Of a stretch of DNA of 64,000 nt, positions 36,740-46,070 are shown piece by piece. The notes below the pieces were generated by a model. It was given only the letters and a program-made list of their open reading frames with translations, had not been told where the DNA came from and did no database searches. Both the position numbers and the translations under genes were made by a program. The DNA is from Chroococcus sp. FPU101 (GTDB lineage: Bacteria > Cyanobacteriota > Cyanobacteriia > Cyanobacteriales > Microcystaceae), in NCBI RefSeq assembly GCF_017312365.1, contig NZ_BLJI01000004.1, positions 62,001 to 126,000 of the forward strand. Reading direction: 5' to 3'. Numbering within the stretch: position 1 is the first letter of the stretch; every line of letters starts with the position of its first letter.

Positions 36740-37723
36740 ATGACTCCTCAAATTTTGTGTTTAGGTGAAATTCTGTTTGATTTATTAGCCGATCAAAGCG
36801 ATCAAAATTTAAACCAAGTCACCTCGTGGACATCCTATCCTGGTGGCGCACCAGCAAATGTAGCAACTGCATTAGTCAAATTGGGAACCCCATCGGCGTT
36901 TATTGGGTGTGTGGGAGAAGACAAAGCAGGAAATGCTTTAGTTCAACTTCTCCAAACGACAGAAGTTAATACCGCAGGAATACAACGTCATCGAAGCGCA
37001 CCCACTCGACAGGTTTATGTCACTCGTTCAGGGAATGGAGAACGTCATTTTGCAGGGTTTGGCGAAACACCAACGACTGATTTTGCTGATACTCGTTTGG
37101 TGAGTAATGACCTACCCAAAATTTTATGGAGTCAAGCCGAATTTTTGGTGATGGGAACTCTTGGTTTAGCTTATCCTGAAACTCGACAAGCCATGTATCG
37201 AGCGAGCCAACTCGCCACAAAATATCAAGTAAAAATCGTCATTGATGTGAACTGGCGACCTGTATTTTGGGAAAATGTAGACGAAGCACCACCCTTGATT
37301 TTAGATTTTCTGCAATCTGCCGATACGATTAAATGTTCTGATGATGAGGCTCAATGGTTATTTAAGACAGAAGATCCCACAGCAATACAACAACAACTGA
37401 AAACCGTTCGAGGGGTTTTAGTAACAGCAGGTGAAAAAGGATGTCAATATTGTATCGGAACTCATCAGGGTCAAGTAGATAGTTTTAAAGTCACTTCAAT
37501 TGATACCACTGGTGCGGGAGATGGCTTTTTAGCAGGATTTTTACATCAATATAGAGAACAGGGTGAGGCTATTTTTCAGAATGCAGAAATAGCACGTAAA
37601 GCGGTGATTTATGCGAGTGCAGTCGGCGCATTAATCACCACAAAACCTGGTGCGATCGCCTCCCAACCCACCACAGAAGAAGTACAAGCGTTTTTAGAGA
37701 GTGGCAGGTACTCCGCCCTGTAA
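36740..37723 (+). CDS. PfkB-family carbohydrate kinase (fructokinase)
   Basis: A protein of 327 aa. PfkB signatures are YPGGAPANVATALVKLG near the N-terminus and the anion-hole motif DTTGAGDGFLAGFLHQY, with the catalytic Asp in DTTGAGD. Best read as fructokinase, phosphorylating fructose to fructose-6-phosphate, though other sugars are possible. The stop codon lies in the loop of a strong hairpin (37703-37740). The FBPase/SBPase gene follows 140 bases later on the same strand. Confidence 0.88.
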   Translation: MTPQILCLGEILFDLLADQSDQNLNQVTSWTSYPGGAPANVATALVKLGTPSAFIGCVGEDKAGNALVQLLQTTEVNTAGIQRHRSAPTRQVYVTRSGNGERHFAGFGETPTTDFADTRLVSNDLPKILWSQAEFLVMGTLGLAYPETRQAMYRASQLATKYQVKIVIDVNWRPVFWENVDEAPPLILDFLQSADTIKCSDDEAQWLFKTEDPTAIQQQLKTVRGVLVTAGEKGCQYCIGTHQGQVDSFKVTSIDTTGAGDGFLAGFLHQYREQGEAIFQNAEIARKAVIYASAVGALITTKPGAIASQPTTEEVQAFLESGRYSAL

Positions 37724-37740
37724 GGGGGAGAAAAGCTGCC
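37703..37740 (+). other. strong hairpin across the fructokinase stop codon
   Basis: GGCAG (37703-37707) pairs with CTGCC (37736-37740). Inside it CTCC (37711-37714) pairs with GGAG (37727-37730) and CCC (37716-37718) with GGG (37724-37726). The TAA stop (37721-37723) sits in the terminal loop. No T-run follows, so it is not a classical terminator. It may be an mRNA-stability element or part of the leader of the glpX gene. Confidence 0.5.
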
Positions 37741-37863
37741 ACCGCCCAGCCGCGGTCAAAAAACCGTGATCTAGTACTGAACTGTCACCCTTTGGATGTA
37801 CTCTATTAGGAGTAATCAAACCACCTATAGATTCATATAACAGCAGTTGGGAGGATCATTCCT

Positions 37864-38901
37864 GTGGAAAATACGCTCGGTCTAGAAATTATTGAAGTTG
37901 TAGAACAAGCTGCGATCGCATCATCTAAATGGATGGGCAAAGGCGAAAAAAACATCGCCGATCAAGTTGCTGTAGAAGCAATGCGCGAACGCATGAATAA
38001 AATCTATATGCGAGGACGGATCGTTATTGGAGAAGGTGAAAGAGATGATGCACCAATGCTCTATATTGGTGAGGAAGTCGGGATCTGTACCCAACCTGAT
38101 GCCAAAACTTTTTGCAACCCTGATGAATTAGTTGAAATTGATATCGCGGTTGACCCTTGCGAGGGAACTAACTTAGTTGCCTACGGTCAAAACGGTTCAA
38201 TGGCTGTTTTAGCAATTTCTGAAAGAGGTGGATTATTTGCTGCACCCGACTTTTATATGAAAAAACTGGCAGCCCCCCCAGTTGCTAAAGGTCATGTAGA
38301 TATTAATAAATCTGCTACCGAAAACCTGAAAATTCTTTCTGAGTGTATGAGTCGTGCGATCGAAGAATTGGTCGTTGTCGTCATGGATCGTCCACGTCAC
38401 AAAGAATTGATCCAAGAAATTCGTGATGCAGGTGCTAGAGTTCGTCTGATCAGCGATGGTGACGTTTCGGCGGCTATTTCCTGCGCCTTTTCTGGAACGA
38501 ATATTCATGCTCTAATGGGGATTGGTGCTGCACCTGAAGGTGTAATTTCTGCGGCGGCGATGCGCTGTTTAGGTGGTCACTTCCAAGGGCAATTGATCTA
38601 TGATCCAGCCATTGTCAAAACAGGTTTGATCGGAGAAAGCAGAGAAAGTAACCTCGCACGTCTCAACGACATGGGTATCACCGATCCCGATCGCGTTTAT
38701 GATACTGATGAACTAGCTAGTGGTAATACGGTTCTCTTTGCGGCTTGTGGAATCACTCCTGGAACACTCATGGACGGCGTTCGCTTCTTTCATGGTGGCG
38801 CAAGAACCCAAAGCTTAGTTATTTCCACTCAGTCAAAAACGGCTCGTTTTGTTGATACCGTTCACCTGTTCGATGAGCCAAAAAATCTACAATTGCGTTA
38901 A
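37864..38901 (+). CDS. glpX: class II fructose-1,6-/sedoheptulose-1,7-bisphosphatase
   Basis: A protein of 345 aa, a key Calvin-Benson enzyme of cyanobacteria (dual FBPase/SBPase, GlpX type). Visible motifs are the metal-binding [11 protein letters not shown] and VDPCEGTNL. The start is GTG 37864, supported by GGGAGG 9 bases upstream and the family-typical start [16 protein letters not shown]. It acts in the cytoplasm and in this group is known to be redox-regulated. A large inverted repeat lies downstream, before hemA. Confidence 0.96.
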   Translation: MENTLGLEIIEVVEQAAIASSKWMGKGEKNIADQVAVEAMRERMNKIYMRGRIVIGEGERDDAPMLYIGEEVGICTQPDAKTFCNPDELVEIDIAVDPCEGTNLVAYGQNGSMAVLAISERGGLFAAPDFYMKKLAAPPVAKGHVDINKSATENLKILSECMSRAIEELVVVVMDRPRHKELIQEIRDAGARVRLISDGDVSAAISCAFSGTNIHALMGIGAAPEGVISAAAMRCLGGHFQGQLIYDPAIVKTGLIGESRESNLARLNDMGITDPDRVYDTDELASGNTVLFAACGITPGTLMDGVRFFHGGARTQSLVISTQSKTARFVDTVHLFDEPKNLQLR

Positions 38902-38916
38902 CCTGAGCAATAGATA

Positions 38917-39004
38917 AGTGTTGTCGATCCCTCAAAAAAACCGTTGATGTAACTAGGTTAGATGTTTTTTTCGACTCAGAAAAGACAGCCGAGGGATCAA
39001 CACT
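38917..39004. repeat. nested inverted repeat between glpX and hemA
   Basis: AGTGTT (38917-38922) and GATCCCTC (38926-38933) pair with GAGGGATC (38991-38998) and AACACT (38999-39004), leaving a 3-base bulge. Inside, AAAAAAAC (38934-38941) pairs with GTTTTTTT (38964-38971). As RNA this makes a two-part hairpin with an internal U-run, compatible with termination of glpX. As DNA, the 14-bp ends enclosing about 57 bases resemble a tiny miniature-element relic. Confidence 0.5.
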
Positions 39005-39175
39005 CAATCTGGGTCAGAACTTGAACCGATTATCATAAAATTTTATAAAGTTTGTTTTCAAATGCTTTTAATCAGGCCCATATTAAGTCTAAATTGCATT
39101 CTACAGAGAAATTTTTATCATCTATCCATAGTATTTCACCTTACTTAGCAGCCAGAAGATTAAAAAGGAGAACAC

Positions 39176-40462
39176 ATGAATATTGTCGTGGTGGGCTTAA
39201 GTCATAAAACAGCCCCTGTCGAAATTCGGGAGAAACTCAGCATTCAAGAAACCAAACTCGAAGAAACCTTGACTCACCTCAAGAGTTATCCTCACATTGA
39301 AGAAGTCGCAATCATTAGTACCTGTAACCGTCTAGAAATTTATAGCGTGATTACCGATACTGAAAAAGGAGTGGTCGAAATAATTCAGTTCTTATCCGAA
39401 ATTGGTCATATCTCCATCCCACAACTACGACGCTATCTCTTTATTTTGTTACACCAAGACGCAGTACGCCATCTGATGCGTGTAGCAGCAGGTTTAGAAA
39501 GTCTTGTCCTTGGTGAAGGTCAAATCCTAGCCCAAGTTAAAAATACCCATAAATTAGCCCAGAAATATGAGGCACTCGGACGCTTATTGGATCGTCTGTT
39601 TAAACAAGCAATGACCGCAGGCAAACGAGTACGCACTGAAACCAGCATTGGTACTGGTGCAGTTTCTATCAGTTCGGCCGCCGTAGAATTAGCCTATGCG
39701 AAGGTAGAAAATCTCGCCATCCAAAAAGTAACAATTATTGGAGCGGGTAAAATGTCTCGTCTCCTCGTACAGCACCTCATCGCTAAGAATACATATCAGA
39801 TTACAATTGTCAATAGATCGCAGCGTCGTTCCGAAGAATTAGCCAGTCAGTTTCCCGAAGCAACCCTTAAGCTTTGTCCCCTCGAAGAAATGATGAATGC
39901 GATCGCTACTTCTGATATCGTTTTTACTAGCACTGGGGCAACCGAACCCATTGTCGATAAAGCAAAGTTAAACGGAGTTTTAAGCGAACAACAGTCATTA
40001 ATGCTGATTGATATTTCAGTTCCGCGCAACGTACACGCCGATGTATATGATCTGGAGAATGTGCGAGCCTTTAATGTAGATGATTTAAAAGCCGTCGTTG
40101 CTGCAAACCAAGAAAGTCGTCGCAAAATGGCCCAAGAAGCCGAAGAATTATTAGAAGAAGAAGTCGCCTCTTTTGAATTATGGTGGCGTTCCCTTGATAC
40201 GGTTCCTACCATTAGTTGTCTACGAACCAAAATCGAAACGATTAGAGAACAAGAACTCGAAAAAGCTTTATCACGTCTTGGAACAGAATTCGCTGAAAAG
40301 CATCAAGAAGTCATCGAAGCCATGACTAGAGGTATTGTTAATAAAATATTACATGAACCGATGGTACAACTACGGGCGCAACAAGATATAGAAGCGCGAA
40401 AACGTTGTTTACAATCCTTACAAATGCTATTTGATCTTGATGTCAGCGAACAATTAACCTAA
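39176..40462 (+). CDS. hemA: glutamyl-tRNA reductase
   Basis: A protein of 428 aa, the first committed step of tetrapyrrole (chlorophyll, heme, bilin) synthesis: reduction of Glu-tRNA to glutamate-1-semialdehyde. The catalytic Cys is in [19 protein letters not shown] is the tRNA/substrate region, and [13 protein letters not shown] is the NADPH-binding loop. The C-terminal dimerisation helices are complete. AAAGGAG lies just before the ATG. In cyanobacteria this gene is a main control point of pigment synthesis. Confidence 0.97.
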   Translation: MNIVVVGLSHKTAPVEIREKLSIQETKLEETLTHLKSYPHIEEVAIISTCNRLEIYSVITDTEKGVVEIIQFLSEIGHISIPQLRRYLFILLHQDAVRHLMRVAAGLESLVLGEGQILAQVKNTHKLAQKYEALGRLLDRLFKQAMTAGKRVRTETSIGTGAVSISSAAVELAYAKVENLAIQKVTIIGAGKMSRLLVQHLIAKNTYQITIVNRSQRRSEELASQFPEATLKLCPLEEMMNAIATSDIVFTSTGATEPIVDKAKLNGVLSEQQSLMLIDISVPRNVHADVYDLENVRAFNVDDLKAVVAANQESRRKMAQEAEELLEEEVASFELWWRSLDTVPTISCLRTKIETIREQELEKALSRLGTEFAEKHQEVIEAMTRGIVNKILHEPMVQLRAQQDIEARKRCLQSLQMLFDLDVSEQLT

Positions 40463-40494
40463 ATGAATCGATAGGGACGTGTTACGATGCGTCT

Positions 40495-40671
40495 CTATTT
40501 TTTGCTTTTTAGTAAACGTTCGCGTTTTTGCTGACGTACTTCTGCTTCAAGCTTTGCCAAGATTTCCTCTAGCTGTAAGTTATGTAATTCTAATTGACGA
40601 TTAGTTTCTCTTAAGCGTTCTAAGGCTCGTTGACGAGATAGTTCATCAGGATAAGGATAAGATGAATTCAT
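40495..40671 (-). CDS. small coiled-coil protein
   Basis: A protein of 58 aa from ATG 40671. Nearly all of it is one charged amphipathic helix (RLRETNRQLELHNLQLEEI), a probable coiled coil. The ATG overlaps the TGA of the upstream gene (ATGA), so I prefer it to the earlier in-frame start, and the two products are translationally coupled. Function unknown. Confidence 0.6.
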   Translation of the reverse strand: MNSSYPYPDELSRQRALERLRETNRQLELHNLQLEEILAKLEAEVRQQKRERLLKSKK

Positions 40672-41015
40672 GACGATAAATTCCAAACTTCTTTAATTTC
40701 TCTAATACTGGCATTAGAACCTGCTAGATTAGCTGAGGCTTGCTCAATTGCTTGCGCTAACAAGTCTAGCATAGCATTAGAGGCAACAGGTTGAGCTTCT
40801 AATACAGTTAACAGAATTGAATTTAAGCGAGAATATGAAATTCTCTGTCTTTCTCTTGCACTTTGCAACTCATCTAATTCAGTAATTGTTCTCTCTGTTT
40901 CTCCGTAGCGTTCAAAAAGTAACCATTCTGTCGCTGAGGCATCTTCTATTCCTTCTGCAAGTTGTCTTAGTAATTGAAAAATTAAAGTTAATGTTTCATC
41001 AGTTAATTTTGCCAT
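40668..41015 (-). CDS. hypothetical helical protein
   Basis: A soluble protein of 115 aa, largely helical (LTLIFQLLRQLAEGIEDASATEW; ARERQRISYSRLNSIL). I do not recognise the family. It is the first gene of a two-gene unit, its TGA overlapping the ATG of the coiled-coil gene. Such paired helical proteins may bind each other. It is divergent from yebC. Confidence 0.55.
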   Translation of the reverse strand: MAKLTDETLTLIFQLLRQLAEGIEDASATEWLLFERYGETERTITELDELQSARERQRISYSRLNSILLTVLEAQPVASNAMLDLLAQAIEQASANLAGSNASIREIKEVWNLSS

Positions 41016-41165
41016 TCTTCAGCTAAATGTAATAAATAATTTTTTTATAGTAGCCTTTGATTGTAATTTATTTTATTGATTTTTAGAGTAAAGTACATCC
41101 TTTAGATATGCTGTATTTTCCAATTTATAGTAATCTAGAAAAAAACATTACTACTGATACTCTTG

Positions 41166-41936
41166 ATGGCAGGACATAGTAAGTGGGCGAATATTAAACG
41201 TCAAAAAGAGCGAGTCGATCAAAAAAAAGGAAAGACATTTACTCAATTATCCCGCGCAATTATTGTAGCAGCACGTAACGGGATACCAGACCCTGCAGGA
41301 AATTTTCAACTCAGAACCGCTATCGAAAAAGCCAAAACCGCAGGTATTCCCAATGATAATATCGAACGCGCGATCGCTATTGGTTCAGGCAAATACAACG
41401 ATGGCACCATTTTAGAGGAAATTCGCTACGAAGGCTATGGCCCTGGTGGAGTAGCTATTATTATTCAAGCTTTAACCAATAATCGTAACCGAACGGCTGC
41501 TGATTTAAGAGTGGCTTTTAGTAAAAATGGCGGTAACTTAGGTGAAACAGGTTGCGTCAGTTGGATGTTTAATCAAAAAGGTGTGATTTTGCTAGACGGA
41601 GAAATAGAAGAAGATTTACTTCTAGAAGCATCCGTAGAAGGTGGTGCAGATAGTTATGAATATTTTGATGATGAAGATGGGAAAGGGGTAGAAGTTTTTA
41701 CAGAAGTTGTTAATCTAGATCACTTACAACAAACTTTACAATTTAAAGGACTACTTGTAGCAGAAATCGAATTACGCTGGATTTCAAGTAATATGATTGA
41801 AGTCAGTGATCCAGAACAAGCTCGATCGCTCCTTAAACTCATCGATACTTTAGAATCCTTAGATGATGTCCAAAATGTCACTTCTAACTTTGAAATGAGT
41901 GAAGCATTAATGACAAGCAGTGTAAGTTATCCCTGA
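41166..41936 (+). CDS. YebC/PmpR-family regulator
   Basis: A protein of 256 aa from ATG 41166. The N-terminal MAGHSKWANIKRQKERVDQ is the hallmark of the family; the three-domain YebC fold continues with PNDNIERAI and GYGPGGVAIIIQALTNN. Members bind DNA as regulators, and some act on ribosomes stalled at proline stretches. The 3' end overlaps the convergent proA-like gene by 10 bases. Confidence 0.95.
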   Translation: MAGHSKWANIKRQKERVDQKKGKTFTQLSRAIIVAARNGIPDPAGNFQLRTAIEKAKTAGIPNDNIERAIAIGSGKYNDGTILEEIRYEGYGPGGVAIIIQALTNNRNRTAADLRVAFSKNGGNLGETGCVSWMFNQKGVILLDGEIEEDLLLEASVEGGADSYEYFDDEDGKGVEVFTEVVNLDHLQQTLQFKGLLVAEIELRWISSNMIEVSDPEQARSLLKLIDTLESLDDVQNVTSNFEMSEALMTSSVSYP

Positions 41937-43177
41937 ACGACTTGTTTAAGCGTCGTAAACGTCTCTAAACTAATTAAACCTCTGCGTTGACCTTTTTGAT
42001 TAGAAACGCCTAAAAAAACCGATTCTCCCTGTTTGGGATTGCGAGAAAAACGAGGTGATGAATTAATATAAACCAAAGCACAATCACTATTCATGGCAAA
42101 TTGTCGGCTTTCTCGATAAGATTCTGTAACAATACAATCGGCATGACCACTACTATTACTATTGATCCATGCGATCGCGCTAGATAAATCTTCGACAATT
42201 TTAAAGGCAACAACTTTATCTAAATACGGTTTACTCCATTCTGTATCGGATGCTTTAATCAAATAATCGGGAAAATTTGCGACTAAATCAATATCCCCTT
42301 TGAGGATAAAGCCCTTTTCTTTCAAATTGTTAAATAATCTTCCCAATAATGACGGATTGTGCTTAGTACTAATTAAAACTTTTTCAATACTATTAACGGG
42401 ATCAGGAATACTCGTATGACTATCGATAATGATATGGCGAGTCAGTTCTAGCTCCCCACTCGGTGACCAATATAAATAACAATTTCCCATCGCTGATCTT
42501 AAAACGGGAACGGTGGCTAGTTGACTAACTCGACTAATTAAACTCGGACGACCATAGGGAATGACAAGATTAATATACTGATCTTTGTTGACTAATTGAT
42601 CAATGCCATAAGTGTCATCAGAATCAATCAATTGCACACAATTAACGGGCAGTCCAGTATCTTCTAAGGCAGAGTGCAGAATATTGGCAATAATTCTACT
42701 AGAATGACTCGACGTGCCACAACCTCGTAAGATTAAACTATTACCAGTTTTAATGGTAAATCCAGCCGCGATCGCACCTAATTCGGGAAAAGCTTCATAA
42801 ATTAAAGCAACCACCCCTAAAGGCATTCTTTGACAATAGGTTTGTGAGGGATTGAGTTGATAGGAGGCGTTGCTGACTTGTAAAATCGGATCGGCTGCTT
42901 CTGCAAGTTGCTCTAGAACTTCTACTGCGACTTCGAGACGGAGTGGAGTTAATTTCAGCCATCTTAAGATCTGTTCAGACACCGCTAATTCCCGACTCGT
43001 TTCTAAATCTAGGGTATTAGCTTGTAAAATCTCGTCAAAGGCTAATTTGATGCCTTGAGACATGGCTTTTACGGCTCGACTGCGTTGAGTCCCTGTACAA
43101 GTTCCTAGGTCTAGAAACGCTTGATAACTCTGTTTAACAGTCGTCAGGATTGGATCAGATATAATTTCTGCACTCAT
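41927..43177 (-). CDS. ProA (gamma-glutamyl phosphate reductase) paralogue lacking the catalytic Cys
   Basis: A protein of 416 aa with the aldehyde-dehydrogenase fold and overall ProA length and order (PLGVVALIYEAFPELG, TGNSLILRG, SAMGNCYLYW). The active-site segment that normally reads VCNAxETLL is PVNSIEKVL here, with Val261 where the nucleophilic Cys should be. The conserved YEARPN has become YEAFPE, and the HxxGxCH region is altered. It is unlikely to reduce gamma-glutamyl phosphate. A non-catalytic or repurposed cyanobacterial paralogue is more likely, with a canonical proA expected elsewhere. No proB is nearby. Confidence 0.85.
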   Translation of the reverse strand: MSAEIISDPILTTVKQSYQAFLDLGTCTGTQRSRAVKAMSQGIKLAFDEILQANTLDLETSRELAVSEQILRWLKLTPLRLEVAVEVLEQLAEAADPILQVSNASYQLNPSQTYCQRMPLGVVALIYEAFPELGAIAAGFTIKTGNSLILRGCGTSSHSSRIIANILHSALEDTGLPVNCVQLIDSDDTYGIDQLVNKDQYINLVIPYGRPSLISRVSQLATVPVLRSAMGNCYLYWSPSGELELTRHIIIDSHTSIPDPVNSIEKVLISTKHNPSLLGRLFNNLKEKGFILKGDIDLVANFPDYLIKASDTEWSKPYLDKVVAFKIVEDLSSAIAWINSNSSGHADCIVTESYRESRQFAMNSDCALVYINSSPRFSRNPKQGESVFLGVSNQKGQRRGLISLETFTTLKQVVQG

Positions 43178-43187
43178 AAATACATCT

Positions 43188-43595
43188 CTAACGCCGATAG
43201 GCTAACCAAAAGATCAGAGCAGGTAAAATAATCAGTAGCATTGCTAGGATTGCCCAAAGAATCATCCCCACACTAGACGGCGCATTCAGGACTAAAGGAA
43301 GCCAAACAATCAGTAAAAGTAAAATTATGCCTAGTATAACGGGTAAGTAGCCCTCTCCTAATCGAGGATTGGCCGCTAACCAACGATGTCCCGTCCAACG
43401 CCAAGAACGCTTATAAGGATAAGTTGAGGAAAGTTGTTCAATTACATGACCATTGTCTTGAACGACAAAAATTTGCTGACACCTCTCACAGCCTAATGCT
43501 TCTGTCAAAATAATTGGGCTTAAATGACCTCGCCGACGACAAGGACACGGATAATCTTGATTTAATTCTATTTTTTGAAACTTTTGTGGTCGCAC
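43188..43595 (-). CDS. zinc-ribbon membrane protein
   Basis: A protein of 135 aa from GTG 43595. The N-terminal half has two Cys pairs (CPC and CERC) that can form a zinc ribbon. The C-terminal half has two hydrophobic helices (LPVILGIILLLLIVWLPLVL and a second ending at RR). It looks like a conserved cyanobacterial small membrane protein of unknown function. It is 10 bases upstream of the proA-like gene on the same strand, so probably in one transcript. Confidence 0.65.
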   Translation of the reverse strand: MRPQKFQKIELNQDYPCPCRRRGHLSPIILTEALGCERCQQIFVVQDNGHVIEQLSSTYPYKRSWRWTGHRWLAANPRLGEGYLPVILGIILLLLIVWLPLVLNAPSSVGMILWAILAMLLIILPALIFWLAYRR

Positions 43596-43755
43596 AAGAT
43601 CAGTAGAAAAATTAGGTTAATTATACTTCGTACTCTCTAGTATATGCTGTGTCATCAATAGGTGGTTTGATCCCTTAATTTAAACCTTAATTAAAAGCTC
43701 GATGAATCGATCATTAAAGCTTTTTTTAATTTTTTTGAATAAACTTTTTTCACTA

Positions 43756-43827
43756 AGCGGGCAACGCGATTCGAACGCGCGACATTCACCTTGGCAAGGT
43801 GACGCTCTACCACTGAGCTATGCCCGC
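43756..43827 (-). tRNA. tRNA-Gly (GCC)
   Basis: On the minus strand the acceptor GCGGGCA (from 43827) pairs with TGCCCGC, with discriminator T at 43756. The anticodon stem CACCT/AGGTG holds loop TGCCA with anticodon GCC. The T-loop GTTCGAATC is standard, with no variable arm extension. CCA is not encoded. It reads GGC/GGU. Confidence 0.96.
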
Positions 43828-43870
43828 AAATTTCAGACTTTAATTATCATCTCAAACTTTAGGGTGTTTG

Positions 43871-44455
43871 TCAAGTATTAGAGTCTAAATTTTCCGTTTC
43901 TTTTAGATTAGCCGCATTTAGCTGTGTGGGTGCTGATACGGGTAAAACTGAAATGGTTCCCGCTTCGGCGTGATCCAGTTTTTGGACTTGACGCATTAAA
44001 CTCGCCATTTCTAGGGCATTAAGGGCATAATTCCAACCCAAATTACTCTTAATGCCTGCTCGTTCTAAAGCTTGTTGCATGGTATCGGTAGTGAGAATCC
44101 CAAACACAACGGGAACTCCAGTTTGCCAGCCCACCGCCGCAATTCCTTTAGCGGCTTCTGCTGCCACAAAATCAAAATGGGGCGTTTGTCCTTTGATAAT
44201 CGCTCCTAAACAGATAATGGCATCATAACGATGAGTTAATGCTAACTGACGAGCCATCATCGGTACTTCAAAACTTCCAGGTACCCAGACATAATCAACC
44301 TGTGTACCATTTGGGTCAACATCAACGCCGTGACGTTTGAGACAGTCTTGACATCCCGACAAAAGCTTATCAGTCACTAGATCATTAAAACGACCAATTA
44401 CGATCGCAAAACGAAAAGAGGCTGAATCTTGAAATGTTCCCTCAAAAACGGTCAT
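43871..44455 (-). CDS. ribH: 6,7-dimethyl-8-ribityllumazine synthase
   Basis: A protein of 194 aa that condenses 5-amino-6-ribitylaminouracil with dihydroxybutanone phosphate in riboflavin synthesis. Signatures are [44 protein letters not shown] (with the active-site His) and [10 protein letters not shown]. It has a C-terminal extension of about 30 residues (polar, [12 protein letters not shown]) beyond the usual 155-160, common in cyanobacterial RibH. It follows psbZ on the same strand after 117 bases. Confidence 0.96.
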   Translation of the reverse strand: MTVFEGTFQDSASFRFAIVIGRFNDLVTDKLLSGCQDCLKRHGVDVDPNGTQVDYVWVPGSFEVPMMARQLALTHRYDAIICLGAIIKGQTPHFDFVAAEAAKGIAAVGWQTGVPVVFGILTTDTMQQALERAGIKSNLGWNYALNALEMASLMRQVQKLDHAEAGTISVLPVSAPTQLNAANLKETENLDSNT

Positions 44456-44572
44456 ATGCTAATGAAGCAGTGAGTAGTGAACTAATTAAATAAGATCAAG
44501 GATTAAGGGTCAAGGGAAATTTTTTAACCTTTAACCCTTTTCCCTAAAAAACAAAGTACTCTAATTGTTGAG

Positions 44573-44761
44573 TTAGATGACAAAGAAGCTAAGACCACCG
44601 ACTAGAAGTACTAAGGCTATCCAAACACCAGATCCGATATAAAGTAGGGGTTTAGCTTGATCCCAGTTTTGAGGTGAAGCATAAGCCACAGGTACCCCAA
44701 CAACCATGAGAAAAGAAAACAGAACCAATGCAGTTAGCGCGATTTGAAAGATAATAGACAT
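44573..44761 (-). CDS. psbZ: photosystem II protein PsbZ
   Basis: A protein of 62 aa with two membrane helices: [22 protein letters not shown] and [21 protein letters not shown], joined by a lumen or stroma loop [10 protein letters not shown]. This is the classic PsbZ (Ycf9) layout. It sits at the edge of photosystem II near CP43. AGAAC lies before the ATG. It is transcribed towards ribH. Confidence 0.95.
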   Translation of the reverse strand: MSIIFQIALTALVLFSFLMVVGVPVAYASPQNWDQAKPLLYIGSGVWIALVLLVGGLSFFVI

Positions 44762-44912
44762 TTTTATAGTTCTCCGTTTGACAATGACAAGATTGTATAT
44801 GATCCCTTTTTTAAGATGGTGATCTAATCTTTGTTCTGATTAGTACGGTATCAAAAATTGACCCCTTATGAGAAGCCTATTTTAAAAAAAGTGAAAAGAT
44901 CATCGACGTTGT

Positions 44913-45140
44913 TCAATTGGTGATCGCTTCAAGTTCCGAGTCACGAAAATGACTTTTAAACTTTGGACTAAACTCAACGACGATGGGCAAGTTAGCACTA
45001 ATTGGTCTACCTTCCCATGTGGTAATGATACTAATGATCGTCCCTTCCATTCCTATGATGTCGAATGGTTCCTTTTTGTGTTGCGGATGGTGATAAACCA
45101 CGACAGATTGACTGACACGGACGCGATCACCGACTTTCAT
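44913..45140 (-). CDS. ftrV: ferredoxin-thioredoxin reductase variable chain
   Basis: A protein of 75 aa from ATG 45140 (MKVGDRVRV); the frame opens 33 bases earlier at a less likely ATG. SH3-like small subunit of FTR, which with the catalytic FtrC passes electrons from ferredoxin to thioredoxin to activate Calvin-cycle enzymes. Diagnostic segments are VVVYHHPQHKKEPFDI, GMEGTI, WEGRPISANLPIVVEF and KFKSHFRDSELE. ftrC is not in the window. Confidence 0.93.
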   Translation of the reverse strand: MKVGDRVRVSQSVVVYHHPQHKKEPFDIIGMEGTIISIITTWEGRPISANLPIVVEFSPKFKSHFRDSELEAITN

Positions 45141-45248
45141 AACTTCCCTCTTTTCTGCTACTTCTGAAAGCACAACAGTCCTGAAATCTTTTGAAACAAC
45201 CTTATTATTGTTACATAGGAGTGACCCCTGCTCACTGATGGGGCTTAA

Positions 45249-45929
45249 CTATTGATTCATCTGCGCTCTTCGATTAATTTCTTTAGAAATCGCTTGTAAG
45301 GTTTCTTCTAGGCTGTCTTCGTAAATACCATAAAAAATACCTCGCCATGATACACCTCCTGGATCGACTTCCACTTGATGCGTGATCAAAAGTTGGATTG
45401 GCGTATTACCATTCGGTTTAGAAAGCGGTTGAATTGTCCAAGATCCCTCTAAGGATTTGATTTCACCCGATGTCATTCTAAAAGCAATTTTTTTCGGGTA
45501 GGTTTCAGTGACGGCGATGCGAATTTTTGATCTTCTACTAAAAATAGCCGCCTGAATAATTTTGATTTGTTCAAAAATCTTATTATTACCATTGTTTTCG
45601 ATTATTTTACTTTCGGCTACATCTGGGAGAAATTTTTCATAATTATCATAATCGGTTAAAACCGCCCAGGCGATCGCAGGACTAGCTCTAACGATCATTT
45701 TTCCTGTATATTGTCCTTGTTCACCTGTCAGCGTTACTTGTCCTTCGCGTACACCCCTTTGTTTTTGGCTAATTTGTTTTTGATTCGACAATGGTTCTAC
45801 TGCTAAAGCCGAAAAATGAGGGTTCATCTTAGCGTTAGTTAAAAATGTGACGAAAGTTAGTACTGACACTAAACCGATAAATAATTGATTTCTCTTTTTT
45901 GTTGTCTGGATTGCAAAGGACTGATTCAT
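45249..45929 (-). CDS. SRPBCC (polyketide cyclase/START-like) family protein
   Basis: A protein of 226 aa from ATG 45929. An N-terminal hydrophobic signal or anchor (LFIGLVSVLTFVTFLTNA) precedes a START-like ligand-binding domain: KMIVRASPAIAWAVLTDYDNYEKFLPDV, then EGSWTIQPL and GVSWRGIFYGIYEDSLEETL. Such proteins bind lipids or other hydrophobic molecules. The ligand is unknown. Likely periplasmic or thylakoid-lumenal. Confidence 0.82.
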   Translation of the reverse strand: MNQSFAIQTTKKRNQLFIGLVSVLTFVTFLTNAKMNPHFSALAVEPLSNQKQISQKQRGVREGQVTLTGEQGQYTGKMIVRASPAIAWAVLTDYDNYEKFLPDVAESKIIENNGNNKIFEQIKIIQAAIFSRRSKIRIAVTETYPKKIAFRMTSGEIKSLEGSWTIQPLSKPNGNTPIQLLITHQVEVDPGGVSWRGIFYGIYEDSLEETLQAISKEINRRAQMNQ

Positions 45930-46070
45930 CAAAAATTATTTAACAATACAGGTTATTTATTTTAAAAATATTATAATTTCTAAAAATTAATTATACATTT
46001 ATTTTTTTTATTTGTCAAAAAAATAGAAAATATATTATTAAACTTTAAATAATTCTTTGGAGAAAATTTT

